A stretch of 43,695 nt of DNA, taken from Candidatus Aminicenantes bacterium UBA2190 (GTDB taxonomy: Bacteria; Acidobacteriota; Aminicenantia; UBA2199). A program made the translations under genes and the position numbers. The DNA is taken from contig DCVK01000022.1 of NCBI GenBank assembly GCA_002335385.1, positions 1 to 43,695 on the forward strand, in the 5' to 3' direction. The notes below the pieces were generated by a model, which worked only from the letters and a program-made list of their open reading frames with translations, made no database searches and was not told the DNA's origin. This document shows positions 1 to 7,650 of the stretch, one piece after another (position 1 is the stretch's first letter; each line of letters starts with the position of its first letter).

Positions 1-217
1 GGAAAGGCCGGTCCGTCCCATTCAGGACCAGCCGCTCGCGGCCGGCCATGGGCGAGGTGGCCGATGTCCTGAACTCGATGTTCTTCTGCTCCCTCTCCTT
101 CAGCAGCTCCAGTTCCCAGGCGTCTTCGCCGGCCGCCGGTAGCGAGATCGCGGCAGCGAGGGATCCCAGCGCCAGCCACCACGACGCGAACATGGCGGAG
201 CGGATCTTCTTGGGCAT
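1..217 (-). CDS. DUF1684-like secreted protein, N-terminal part
   Basis: Partial gene running off the left edge; the first 72 codons are visible. It begins MPKKIRSAMFASWWLALGS, a basic start followed by a hydrophobic stretch ending near LPAAGEDAW, which reads as a signal peptide. The segment after it (about residues 40-72, with ERE..NIEFRTSATSPMAG) resembles the start of DUF1684 proteins, which have a charged helix followed by an SP(L/M)-type motif. The start is set by an AAGGAG Shine-Dalgarno six bases upstream that overlaps the TAA stop of the homoserine dehydrogenase gene (stop at 228-230), so the two genes look co-transcribed and coupled. DUF1684 has no well-defined function and none is assigned here. 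The family call is tentative because only the N-terminus is visible. Confidence 0.6.
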   Translation of the reverse strand, partial: MPKKIRSAMFASWWLALGSLAAAISLPAAGEDAWELELLKEREQKNIEFRTSATSPMAGRERLVLNGTDRPF

Positions 218-227
218 GCGTTTCTCC

Positions 228-1250
228 TTATCGGCTTTCCGCCACGACCAGCAGGTCCTGCAGGACGCCCGAGGCGGTGTCGGTCAGGTCGGGGCTCTCC
301 TCCATGACCCACAGCGGCCCCAGCATGTCGCACTCCAGGCGCAGGGCGGCGGCGCGGCCGTTGACCGCGGCGAAATAATGGTCCAGGGACACTTCGGTCG
401 GCCGTACCTCGGCCCGCACTCCGCCCCCTTCGCGCCAGCCCCGGCAGATCAACTTGATCCTTTTTCCCGCGGCTCTCGCCCGGGCGACGTCCCGCGGCGT
501 GACGCCGGTGATGCCCCGGCGCTCGACCCGCAGGGGGTCGATGCCGGCGTCAAGGAAGAAGTTGGCCAGTATGGCCGTCTTGGCCGCCGCGTCCCAGCCG
601 TCGAGGTCCAGGCCGGGGTCGGCCTCGGCAAAGCCGAGCTGCTGGGCCGTTTGGACAGCCGTCTCCATGCTCTCGCCGGCTTCCAGGCGCGAGAGGACGA
701 AGTTGGTGGTGGTGTTGAAGATGCCGGAGAACCCGGTCACGCGGACGCCTTTCAGCGCCCGTCCCAGGCAGAAGATCGGGGTGCCGTCCATCACCGCGCT
801 CTCGAAAAGGAAGCGCACGCCCTGCACCGCGGCCAGTCCAGCCAGCTCGCGGTAGGCGAAGGCCGCCGGCCCCTTGTTGGCCGTGACCGCGTGCCTGCCC
901 CGCTGCAGCGCGGCTCGTACATGGCTGATCGCTGGCTCTCCCCTGCGCCCGATATCCAGAGTCGACAGTTCCACCAGCACGTCGTAGTCCAGCGATTCCA
1001 GGGCTTGCAGGGCCGTCATGGGCGCGGCCGGGAACGAGCCGTTCTCGCGGAATCGTTTGAGCGCTTCGCCCAGTCCGATCCCATCCGGCTCGACCCATCC
1101 GCCGTGCCGGCCGGTAAAAATGGCCACCGGTTCCAGGTCAAGGCCTTCCAGGCCGGGATACTTCTCCCTCTCTTCGCTCAGCATCGCCGCCATTTTTTGG
1201 CCGACGTTGCCGAAGCCGATGAGTATCGCGCGCAATGGCTTTTTCTTCAT
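228..1250 (-). CDS. hom: Homoserine dehydrogenase
   Basis: NAD(P)-dependent homoserine dehydrogenase, which reduces aspartate semialdehyde to homoserine in threonine and methionine synthesis; cytoplasmic. The 340-residue protein has an N-terminal Rossmann motif (ILIGFGNVGQKM, residues about 9-20), the substrate-domain signature ANKGPAAF with the conserved lysine, then FESAVMDGTPI and GIFNTTTNFVL. The catalytic block GFAEADP..DLDGWDAAAK holds the expected Glu, Asp and Lys. There is no C-terminal ACT domain, so the protein is the short form and is probably not feedback-controlled through ACT. The ATG at 1248-1250 has no Shine-Dalgarno; a promoter-like TTTACT-17-TACAAT sits with its -10 box six bases before the ATG. 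The DUF1684 gene follows directly. Confidence 0.93.
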   Translation of the reverse strand: MKKKPLRAILIGFGNVGQKMAAMLSEEREKYPGLEGLDLEPVAIFTGRHGGWVEPDGIGLGEALKRFRENGSFPAAPMTALQALESLDYDVLVELSTLDIGRRGEPAISHVRAALQRGRHAVTANKGPAAFAYRELAGLAAVQGVRFLFESAVMDGTPIFCLGRALKGVRVTGFSGIFNTTTNFVLSRLEAGESMETAVQTAQQLGFAEADPGLDLDGWDAAAKTAILANFFLDAGIDPLRVERRGITGVTPRDVARARAAGKRIKLICRGWREGGGVRAEVRPTEVSLDHYFAAVNGRAAALRLECDMLGPLWVMEESPDLTDTASGVLQDLLVVAESR

Positions 1251-1256
1251 GCCGCC

Positions 1257-1285
1257 ATTGTAGCGGGTTCAGAAATTGAAGTAAA
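1257..1285 (-). promoter_or_regulatory. Promoter of hom, predicted leaderless
   Basis: On the minus strand TTTACT (1280-1285) and TACAAT (1257-1262) are separated by 17 bases. Only six bases lie between the -10 box and the hom ATG, so transcription would start at or next to the start codon. Read from sequence; transcription start not measured. Confidence 0.5.
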
Positions 1286-1309
1286 CTAATGAAATAAGTG
1301 AATGCGCAC

Positions 1310-1338
1310 TTGACTTCTCTACCCGCTTGTTGTATTAA
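1310..1338 (+). promoter_or_regulatory. Promoter of the XRE-ImmA operon
   Basis: TTGACT (1310-1315) and TATTAA (1333-1338) are 17 bases apart, a good sigma-70-type match. It lies just upstream of the XRE gene and its -10 box falls inside the inverted repeat at 1328-1348. Confidence 0.6.
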
Positions 1339-1348
1339 TTATACAACA
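1328..1348 (+). promoter_or_regulatory. Probable operator, 8-bp inverted repeat
   Basis: TGTTGTAT (1328-1335) and ATACAACA (1341-1348) are perfect inverted repeats around a 5-bp centre. The site covers the -10 box, so a dimer bound here would block RNA polymerase. The adjacent XRE protein is the obvious candidate ligand (inference from position). Confidence 0.5.
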
Positions 1349-1367
1349 TTAAATGAAGGAGGAGATC

Positions 1368-1748
1368 GTGAAGAAATCGATCAAATTTGGGGGCTATTTT
1401 GAGCAGCTTCGTCAGGGCCAGGGGCTGACTCTGCGTATGTTCTGCAAGAAAGCCGCTTGCGATCCGGCCAATATCAGCCGCATGGAGCGGGGATTGATCT
1501 CACCCCCCAAAGGGCGGGAAATCCTTGAAAAATATGCCGAAGCGCTCAATCTGATCGAAGGCTCTGATGAATGGTATCAATTTTTTGACCTGGCTGCCGC
1601 TGACCAGGGAATTGTGCCCCAGGATATCATGGCCGACGCGGAGCTGGTCAAGGTTCTGCCCGCCTTTTTCCGCACTCTGCGGGGTCAGAAGCCTACAGAT
1701 GAAGAGATGACGAAACTGGCCGAGAAGATCCGCAAAGGGATGAAATGA
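1368..1748 (+). CDS. XRE-family helix-turn-helix regulator
   Basis: Small DNA-binding protein of the XRE/Cro-CI type. The helix-turn-helix lies near the N-terminus: GYFEQLRQGQGLTLRMFC, then ACDPANISRMERG, the usual 'S-x-(I/L)-E-x-G' recognition-helix form. Two starts are possible. The ATG at 1353 has no ribosome site, whereas the GTG at 1368 has AGGAGG five bases upstream (1357-1362), so the GTG start (126 residues) is preferred. The last codons overlap the ATG of the ImmA/IrrE protease by 4 nt (ATGA). In mobile elements such as ICEBs1, an ImmR-type repressor is cleaved by an ImmA protease; the pair here fits that arrangement. It probably represses its own promoter through the inverted repeat over the -10 box. 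Alternative view: antitoxin of a toxin-antitoxin pair. Confidence 0.82.
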   Translation: MKKSIKFGGYFEQLRQGQGLTLRMFCKKAACDPANISRMERGLISPPKGREILEKYAEALNLIEGSDEWYQFFDLAAADQGIVPQDIMADAELVKVLPAFFRTLRGQKPTDEEMTKLAEKIRKGMK

Positions 1749-2377
1749 CTACCGATCCGACAAAGTTCAAAGCTCCCTTTATCACGAAAGAGGATGCATG
1801 GAAGAAAGCTGATCAGATCAGGCAAAAGCATTGGCCATCAGGAGACCTGCCGATTGAAGTTGAAATGCTCCTCTGGCCACTTGGGCTCAAACTCGTCCCC
1901 TTTCCATCGCTTAGAGATGCCGGCGATGTTGATGCACTTCTTTTAGGAGATTTAAAGACCATTATTGTCGACAACCAGGATTACTTTAATGATAAAAAGC
2001 AGAATCGCATTCGTTTTTCTATCGCTCACGAGCTTGGACACTTTGTCCTACACAGCGACATCTTCAAAAACTTGGCCCACAAAACAATCAAGGAGTGGAT
2101 CAAATTCATCCATCTTATTCCGGAAACGGAATATTCATTCATCGAATACCAAGCATACGAATTTGCAGGAAGGCTGCTAGTCCCATCCGAGAGACTTGAA
2201 AAGGAGTTTAAGCAATCAATTCGGAAAGCAAAGGATGCCAGTTTCTTTAGTTGGGATAAAACCGGCGATGCGGCCTTGGGAATCATCTCCACCCCCATTT
2301 CGCGCATTTTCGGCGTTTCATCTGAAGTAATCGAGAAACGCCTCAGGCGCGAAGGCTTCTGGCCTGTAAAACAATAA
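1745..2377 (+). CDS. ImmA/IrrE family metallo-endopeptidase
   Basis: Zinc-dependent protease of the ImmA/IrrE family (COG2856 type). The HExxH motif is plain in SIAHELGHFVLHSD (about residues 95-108), with a later YEFAGRLLVPSE block where this family usually carries its third ligand glutamate region. Length 210 residues, normal for the family. Known members cleave a partner XRE repressor, releasing genes in response to DNA damage or an activating signal. The start overlaps the XRE stop by four bases, so the two are translated together. GC content is clearly lower than in the flanking core genes (about 37% in the 60 bases from 2101), consistent with horizontal acquisition. Substrate specificity for the neighbouring XRE protein is inferred from linkage. 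Confidence 0.85.
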   Translation: MTTDPTKFKAPFITKEDAWKKADQIRQKHWPSGDLPIEVEMLLWPLGLKLVPFPSLRDAGDVDALLLGDLKTIIVDNQDYFNDKKQNRIRFSIAHELGHFVLHSDIFKNLAHKTIKEWIKFIHLIPETEYSFIEYQAYEFAGRLLVPSERLEKEFKQSIRKAKDASFFSWDKTGDAALGIISTPISRIFGVSSEVIEKRLRREGFWPVKQ

Positions 2378-2426
2378 AACACACAGGGCTCCGTCCATTT
2401 CAAATCAGCATCCTTCAATCCACTAA

Positions 2427-3221
2427 TTATTTTGCAGTTCCCAGAAAATCCGTCGTGAAATACCAGGATGAATCGTTATGCCGCAAGCACCACATGTCTC
2501 CTTTCATTGATCGCAAATCAGATCGCTGTTTTGCATTGAGCTCGGCCGGAGGATTCTTTTTATCCACCAGTTTAAACGTCATCAGTATTATTCCATAACG
2601 GTCGGCAGCCGCTTTGGCTCCCTGTTGGAATCCACTTTTTGTGATGAAAACTCCCTTATCCGCGCCAACATCTTCAAGTTTGGAATGAAAAGCCTCGATC
2701 TTTTCAATGGAGATTGAGGTGGAGTAGTCTTTGCATTCAACGGCGACGACATGCCGAGGTGAAGATTTTTCCAGCCAAACATCAATCTGTCTCGGTGATC
2801 TGGAGATTCCACCTTGGATCCGGGCATCAAAATCAACCTTATCGACTTTTATCCCGCCCGATTCCAGCCAAATTCCGACTGCTTTTGCCGCCATGATTTC
2901 AAAGCGCTTCCATTTTTTTGTCTTGATCAAGGTGCCAATAAATGATTCTCCGGCTACTGCTCGATCGGCGATCTTCTTTGCTACTGCGTCAATCGGGATC
3001 TGTCGCCGTCTTGCTTCATTCAGACAAAGCTCGATCGAATTCTCAGGAGCACCGTTTTTTAATTTTCTCTCAATAATTAAATTGCCGTCTTTTAAATCCG
3101 CACGCTCTTCTGTTGCAAGTACAAAGGCATCGATAAATTCTTCATCCGAAAGTTTCTCCAGTCTCTCATTATCCCACACACTGATCCTTCTAATTCTTGT
3201 TTTCGTTTTCTTCTTTTTCAA
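2427..3221 (-). CDS. Mrr-like restriction endonuclease
   Basis: Protein of 264 residues with a C-terminal PD-(D/E)xK nuclease domain of the Mrr/restriction endonuclease type. The catalytic core is visible as RQIDVWLE (Asp), then VAVECKDYS (E-x-K), followed by the helix and strand AFHSKLEDVGADKGVFITKSGFQQGA typical of Mrr domains. The N-terminal 100 residues are charged and helical and not recognised. The start codon is TTG at 3219-3221, supported by GGAG nine bases upstream and by a gap of only 17 bases from the GIY-YIG gene stop. It is the last gene of the restriction operon read leftward from 7107. The role is probably DNA cleavage in defence; whether it cuts modified or unmodified DNA cannot be read. 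Confidence 0.75.
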   Translation of the reverse strand: MKKKKTKTRIRRISVWDNERLEKLSDEEFIDAFVLATEERADLKDGNLIIERKLKNGAPENSIELCLNEARRRQIPIDAVAKKIADRAVAGESFIGTLIKTKKWKRFEIMAAKAVGIWLESGGIKVDKVDFDARIQGGISRSPRQIDVWLEKSSPRHVVAVECKDYSTSISIEKIEAFHSKLEDVGADKGVFITKSGFQQGAKAAADRYGIILMTFKLVDKKNPPAELNAKQRSDLRSMKGDMWCLRHNDSSWYFTTDFLGTAK

Positions 3222-3238
3222 ATATCTCGGCTCCGTTT

Positions 3239-4039
3239 TTACGTCGCTTCTGCCATGGTTCTTGCATTTTTCATTTTTTCCATCAAGGTCAAGCGGGATC
3301 CCTGCATGCTGACCCCGGGGGCATGGACGATCGGGCCAATCGACTTGGCCCGGCCGCGCAGTTTGACCATATACTTACCGCTGTCCTGGTAGGGCTTGAT
3401 CGAGGCGATCCGGCCATAATGAGTGATGCGATGTTCCGGGGAGGTTACATAGATGGCGATATACTTGAGATTGGCCATCACTTTTTTAGACAAGCGGATG
3501 GCATACCAGCGATTATTCCCAAGAAATTCACGTTCGAACCCCTCAGGGTGGCCGGGGCAGACGATTGTGTCGTACTCCCCCAGTTTCCGGCGTTCAGCTC
3601 GATCCTTGGAAACCTCTAGAATCTCATCGCCCGTAATTTCGAAAAGTTCTCGACGCTGCATGAGTTGGACTTTTTGCTTGAACAGCTTGACGAGGTCTCG
3701 CGATTCCATGAATTTTCCTGTCACCCGATTACCCTTCGGCATGGCGATTCTCAGCACGAGTGATTCAAGTTCTTTCAGGTGTTCATCGTTTTGCGTCAGA
3801 TAAATACTGAAGCGATCCCATTCCCTCGCATGACGGTCCTTCAAATGATCGCGTAAGCGCGTTCTGAGATTTTTTGCCAGCCCGACATAATATAATAAAT
3901 CCCCATTAAACAATGCGTAAACGCCGCTCTTTTTTCGCGCAAATTCAGTGACTATTTCCGGATATTTTCTTATTGCTGATTTTGATATTCCTTCAAGATG
4001 CTCAATGACCAGCGGGCCCGTTTTTGGTTTTTTCTTCAT
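3239..4039 (-). CDS. GIY-YIG nuclease with C-terminal PUA/EVE-like domain
   Basis: Protein of 266 residues. The N-terminal half carries a GIY-YIG endonuclease domain: SGVYALFNGDLLYYVGLAKN, with the conserved Arg in LRTRLRDHL and the Glu in KELESLVLRI. The C-terminal half contains NRWYAIRLS, YIAIYVTSPEHRITHYGRI and GKYMVKL, the layout of a PUA-fold (EVE/ASCH-like) domain; such domains can bind modified bases in DNA. That second assignment is from pattern only. The ATG overlaps the TGA of the type IIG enzyme by four bases (ATGA), so the gene is tightly coupled to a modification enzyme. A nuclease joined to a possible modified-base reader beside a methylating enzyme suggests a role in modification-dependent defence (inference). 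An alternative is a homing-type accessory nuclease. Confidence 0.7.
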   Translation of the reverse strand: MKKKPKTGPLVIEHLEGISKSAIRKYPEIVTEFARKKSGVYALFNGDLLYYVGLAKNLRTRLRDHLKDRHAREWDRFSIYLTQNDEHLKELESLVLRIAMPKGNRVTGKFMESRDLVKLFKQKVQLMQRRELFEITGDEILEVSKDRAERRKLGEYDTIVCPGHPEGFEREFLGNNRWYAIRLSKKVMANLKYIAIYVTSPEHRITHYGRIASIKPYQDSGKYMVKLRGRAKSIGPIVHAPGVSMQGSRLTLMEKMKNARTMAEAT

Positions 4040-7000
4040 TTTGATTTCCCAGCCTCAACAATCTTAATTTCATCGTCCGTCAACCCATACAATTCATAAA
4101 CCAGCCGATCGATCTCGTGATCGGTAGCCTCGATCTGCCGCTGAGTCACTGTCCTATGAGCCTCCGATTTCGCAGTGAAAAGTTCCTTATGTAATTTCAA
4201 TATTTGCTCAACGAGCATTACTATACGACTGTGGATGTAATTATCGGAAGGATTGGAAATATTAATGGTACGGATAGGGAGCTGCTCAATAAACTTAGTC
4301 CAAAAACGTATATAGCCACCTCGCAAAGAAGTTCCGATTGATTTTAAATATTGAAACAGTAAAAGTGAATTAAGAAGACCCAATATATAAAATGGAGATA
4401 ACAATTCATCCTTCAGAAGAATACCATAGCCGGTTTTGTAGAAATGTCCACCCGAATCAAATGCGAACGATGCAGTGTTGTTATAGTCAGGAACAATAAT
4501 CTTAGATTTTTGGAACAAGGGCATACTCTTGGGATATCCGTAAGCATACCAACTCGGACCCTTAAACTTGCCTTTTTCACGTGCTATAAGGATGTTTTTA
4601 TTAGCCTCAAGATAAGCTAGTGTTAAAGGAAACTTATTAGACATTTCTGAAGCAGTAAGTAACCTACAACTACTTTCGGATATTTCGTAAGGGCAGATGA
4701 GATAAGCGGCTGAAATTGGGGGCTCGTATCTTCGAATTTCTTTGCCTCTCAAGAATGGAACAACACAGTTGCTTTCGACTTTCACTTCTTTACCTAATGA
4801 TTTGGAAATGCCAAGAGTGAATCTACTGAACTGCTTGCATTCGTTCAAAACAAAAACATCATCGGCACTGGTCTGGGTTCCCACAAAAGTGTGCGCCACA
4901 TCTCCTAATTTAATCGGCATACGATTTAATCGTTCAAACAAAGCTGTACCTTTGCCTATAGAAAAGCTCCAATCCCTTGCGTTGATGTTTATTGCTGGGA
5001 TTCTTCCCTCTGAGGCTTGACCATTAATGCTCCATGCAACTAAGTCATCCACTTTGAGATATTTACATTCGTCAGAGCCCGCTTTATCGAGGAATAACAG
5101 GCATGTGTAGGTTGTTGCTCCATCAAAAACCTGCTTGTCGCCAAAATGAACGATTTGCGAAAGATACTTTCCCTTTGACAAAGAAGTGCGCAAAGCTTCA
5201 CCGTATTCCGAATTAAAGAATTTATGGGGTAAAATGAAGCCCAGTTTCCCTCTAGTATTTATCAGATTCAGTCCTTTTTCGACAAAGACAACATAGATGT
5301 CATAATTCCCAGCACTAGCCGCACTAAAGAGTTGTTTGTAGATTTCGACTTCGAGAGGAGCCCATTCCTTCATTGTTTGTATACGTATATACGGCGGATT
5401 GCCTATGACACAATCGAAACCGCCTGATTTCATGGCTTCGGGGAACTCGCGGTTCCAGTCGAAAGGATTGACCCGCTTCATTTCATCGGGATCGGGAATG
5501 AGGCGGCCCGAGAAATAGTCGGGGCCAATCAGGGAATTGCCGCATTTGATGTTATTGGAGAGATTCGGCAGAGCCCTTTCGTGGAATAGTTGTCGGGATT
5601 TGCCGACCGTTTCGTCGGTTTCGCCTTCCAGGACTTTAAGAAGTAAAGAGAGTTTGGAAACCTCGACCGCCTGGGCGTCGATATCCACGCCGAAGATATG
5701 AGTGGTAAGGATGCGCTTCTTTTCGGCTATGGTCAGCCGCCATTCGTCGCGGCGGTTCTTGAATACTTCATTCTTGAACTTTTCGGGCTGGTGCTCCATG
5801 TACCACTTGAGACAATGGTCAAGCAGGTATTTAAAAGCGCCCAGAAGAAATGAACCAGAACCGCAGGCCATGTCCAGCACGCGCAGCGGCTGGCCGTTCT
5901 TGCCGCCGCTGAGCTGCGCCGGGCTCTTGCCCTCGATCATCTTGCCGACGGTGTTCTTGACGATGTAATCGACTATGTAGGACGGCGTATAGTAAACTCC
6001 ACCCGCCTTGCGCACCTCGGGTTTCTCCTCGATCTTGGCTCGGTGCTCGGGAGTCAGGCGGATCACCTTGCCCAGGAAGCGCTCATAGACCGTGCCCAGG
6101 ATCTCCACCGGCAGGACGCCGAAATGGTAGGGCGAGCCGTGCTCAAAATAGAGGCTCTGCAGGATGGGCTTGAACACCTTGTCGTCCACATGGAGTCTCG
6201 GGGTGACCGAATCGAGCGATTCGGCTGTACCTTCTTCCTTCCGGAAATGGAAAAGACCGGAGTTGTATTTCTCATCGGCGCTTTTGCACGATTTGCTCAT
6301 GAAGCGGGAATAAATATTGGGCTGCTCGCAAAGCTTGAGCAGTTGGCCGTAGGACTCGCTGCCACGGTCCTCAGCCATGCGCAGAAAAATGATGCGGTCG
6401 ATGGTGCGCTGCACCGCGGCGTTGAGGTCGTCGGGAGCCAGGTAAAGATTGCGCAGGGCAATATTGCGCGCCAGCGAGTCGCGCCAGCCTTCGATCTCCT
6501 TCAGGAACTCGCCGTCCACCTCGGAGGTGCCGCGCTTGCGCTTGGAGGCCGCATAGCGGTCGTATGCCCCCGCCCACACCGCCTCGCGCGAAAAAATATC
6601 CCACAGCTCCCGCCAGCAATCGGGATATTGCTCGCTTTTATAATACTGTACCCGGGCAAAACTCGCTTTCTCCGTTGGTTTCGGCCTGAGTGAACAGTCA
6701 TAAACTCCCAGCTCCTCGAAATCGGTCAGAATGGAGAGCGGAACCTTAGCACTCCAGCCATAGCGGCGCAGCTGGTAGGCCGGACCGGGGTCGGCGTTGA
6801 TGTTGATGCCGCACTTCTTGGCCTCGGTGTAAAACTTGGAAAGGGTGCCAACGCGAAACGCGTAGTCCGGCGCTTTCTGCGAACCCTCGATCTCCAGGCT
6901 GTCCTCGGTGATAACCTCGCGATACTGCGGCGCGATCATTGCCACATTGCGCAGATCCCAGCCCAGGGCTTCGAAAAAGGGATCGATGAGGTTCTGGCGG

Positions 7001-7107
7001 ACATGGGCCTCTTTTATCCCGGGAATAAGGAACTGCTGCCGGTTCGCGGCGAAATACTTGCACAATCTGGCTATTTCTTCTCTTCCCTGATCATAGGTTT
7101 TGCTCAT
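4036..7107 (-). CDS. Type IIG restriction-modification enzyme (Eco57I-like)
   Basis: Single-chain restriction and adenine-methylation enzyme, 1023 residues. An N-terminal PD-(D/E)xK nuclease is visible (KAPDYAF at 79-85 and EAKK at 95-98, preceded by LIDPFFEALGW). The S-adenosylmethionine motif DMACGSGSF is at about 412-420 and the catalytic NPPY at about 570-573, as in N6-adenine methyltransferases. The remaining 450 residues hold the target-recognition region. Length and order fit Eco57I/type IIG enzymes. It heads a three-gene operon (with GIY-YIG and Mrr-like genes) read from a TTGACA-17-TAGGTT promoter. Base composition switches sharply: codons before NPPY are GC-rich (39 of 60 bases GC at 6061-6120), those after it AT-rich (19 of 60 at 4381-4440). 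This suggests the recognition part was exchanged. The recognition sequence cannot be predicted here. Confidence 0.9.
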   Translation of the reverse strand: MSKTYDQGREEIARLCKYFAANRQQFLIPGIKEAHVRQNLIDPFFEALGWDLRNVAMIAPQYREVITEDSLEIEGSQKAPDYAFRVGTLSKFYTEAKKCGININADPGPAYQLRRYGWSAKVPLSILTDFEELGVYDCSLRPKPTEKASFARVQYYKSEQYPDCWRELWDIFSREAVWAGAYDRYAASKRKRGTSEVDGEFLKEIEGWRDSLARNIALRNLYLAPDDLNAAVQRTIDRIIFLRMAEDRGSESYGQLLKLCEQPNIYSRFMSKSCKSADEKYNSGLFHFRKEEGTAESLDSVTPRLHVDDKVFKPILQSLYFEHGSPYHFGVLPVEILGTVYERFLGKVIRLTPEHRAKIEEKPEVRKAGGVYYTPSYIVDYIVKNTVGKMIEGKSPAQLSGGKNGQPLRVLDMACGSGSFLLGAFKYLLDHCLKWYMEHQPEKFKNEVFKNRRDEWRLTIAEKKRILTTHIFGVDIDAQAVEVSKLSLLLKVLEGETDETVGKSRQLFHERALPNLSNNIKCGNSLIGPDYFSGRLIPDPDEMKRVNPFDWNREFPEAMKSGGFDCVIGNPPYIRIQTMKEWAPLEVEIYKQLFSAASAGNYDIYVVFVEKGLNLINTRGKLGFILPHKFFNSEYGEALRTSLSKGKYLSQIVHFGDKQVFDGATTYTCLLFLDKAGSDECKYLKVDDLVAWSINGQASEGRIPAININARDWSFSIGKGTALFERLNRMPIKLGDVAHTFVGTQTSADDVFVLNECKQFSRFTLGISKSLGKEVKVESNCVVPFLRGKEIRRYEPPISAAYLICPYEISESSCRLLTASEMSNKFPLTLAYLEANKNILIAREKGKFKGPSWYAYGYPKSMPLFQKSKIIVPDYNNTASFAFDSGGHFYKTGYGILLKDELLSPFYILGLLNSLLLFQYLKSIGTSLRGGYIRFWTKFIEQLPIRTINISNPSDNYIHSRIVMLVEQILKLHKELFTAKSEAHRTVTQRQIEATDHEIDRLVYELYGLTDDEIKIVEAGKSK

Positions 7108-7122
7108 AATCGTATTCTCTAA

Positions 7123-7151
7123 AACCTACCTGATAACGGGATTCTTGTCAA
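7123..7151 (-). promoter_or_regulatory. Promoter of the restriction-modification operon
   Basis: On the minus strand a perfect TTGACA (rc of 7146-7151) is followed after 17 bases by TAGGTT (rc of 7123-7128). The leader to the ATG at 7107 is about 10-15 nt with only a weak AGAGAA ribosome site. Confidence 0.5.
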
Positions 7152-7190
7152 TAAATACATACCATCACGTGCCGGTCAATGCCCGAATTT

Positions 7191-7379
7191 GAATAAAGGG
7201 GACGGGAAAAAGCGAACGAAACGGAGGGCCAGGGCACCAACTCAGAGAGGCGGGACGGGCCGCCAGGCAAAATGGCCACTGTTTGAGTCCCGCGCCAGCG
7301 GGACGAGTTGGCCATTTTAGTCCCGCCGATCTGTTGTTGGTCTGGCCCGGAGTGGTGAGCGTTCTCGTCCCCTTTATTC
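7191..7379. repeat. 189-bp nested palindromic element
   Basis: The whole element can fold into one long hairpin. Outer arms: GAATAAAGGGGACGGGAA (7191-7208) and TTCTCGTCCCCTTTATTC (7362-7379), one mismatch. Middle arms: GGGCCAGGGCACCAAC near 7226 against GTTGGTCTGGCCC near 7346, and GGCGGGAC against GTCCCGCC. Inner arms: AAAATGGCCA (7269-7278) with TGGCCATTTT (7309-7318), and GTCCCGC (7287-7293) with GCGGGAC (7298-7304) around a 4-base loop. No ORF of note is inside. It looks like a REP/MITE-type non-autonomous mobile element. It lies between the defence island and the bat operon and accounts for much of the 7108-7691 gap. Confidence 0.7.
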
Positions 7380-7467
7380 TATTCCAAGGAGATCCCGCTG
7401 AAAATTAATTTTTGGGAAATTTCGGGGATTTATTAATGGGCCAGACGAACGATCCCGATTTCTTTGT

Positions 7468-7603
7468 TTGGGTCATTAGGATTTGGTGCTTGGAATTTAT
7501 TTGGAATTTGGTGCTTGTGATTTGGAATGTTTTTTTCTTACTTTTGCCTTTTGCCCTTGTCCTTCTCTTACCGTCCGCCGTACACCGTCTGCCGTCCGCC
7601 GGC
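7468..7603. repeat. Composite intergenic repeat, copy A (partial)
   Basis: Contains the GGAATTTGG/TTTGGTGCTTG array (about 7470-7528), the CTTTTGCCTTTTGCC module (about 7541-7557) and a CCGTCCGCCGTACACCG array (about 7570-7600). These are modules also present in the spacers at 12861, 15811, 35841 and 38638. The stretch between the palindrome and this repeat (7380-7467) holds nothing I recognise. Confidence 0.65.
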
Positions 7604-7609
7604 TTCTTC

Positions 7610-7638
7610 TTTCATTCAGCGCCTCATTTTGCTATAAT
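7610..7638 (+). promoter_or_regulatory. Promoter of the bat operon
   Basis: An extended -10 box TGCTATAAT ends at 7638 (TATAAT 7633-7638). A poor -35 candidate TTTCAT lies 17 bases upstream (7610-7615). The same TGCTATAAT occurs before the genes at 20421 and 29290, which strengthens the call. Confidence 0.55.
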
Positions 7639-7650
7639 TACCAGGAAAAA

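Noticed and set aside
2378..2426. Bidirectional terminator between the convergent ImmA and Mrr-like genes
   Set aside because: No clear inverted repeat with a T-run was found in these 49 bases.
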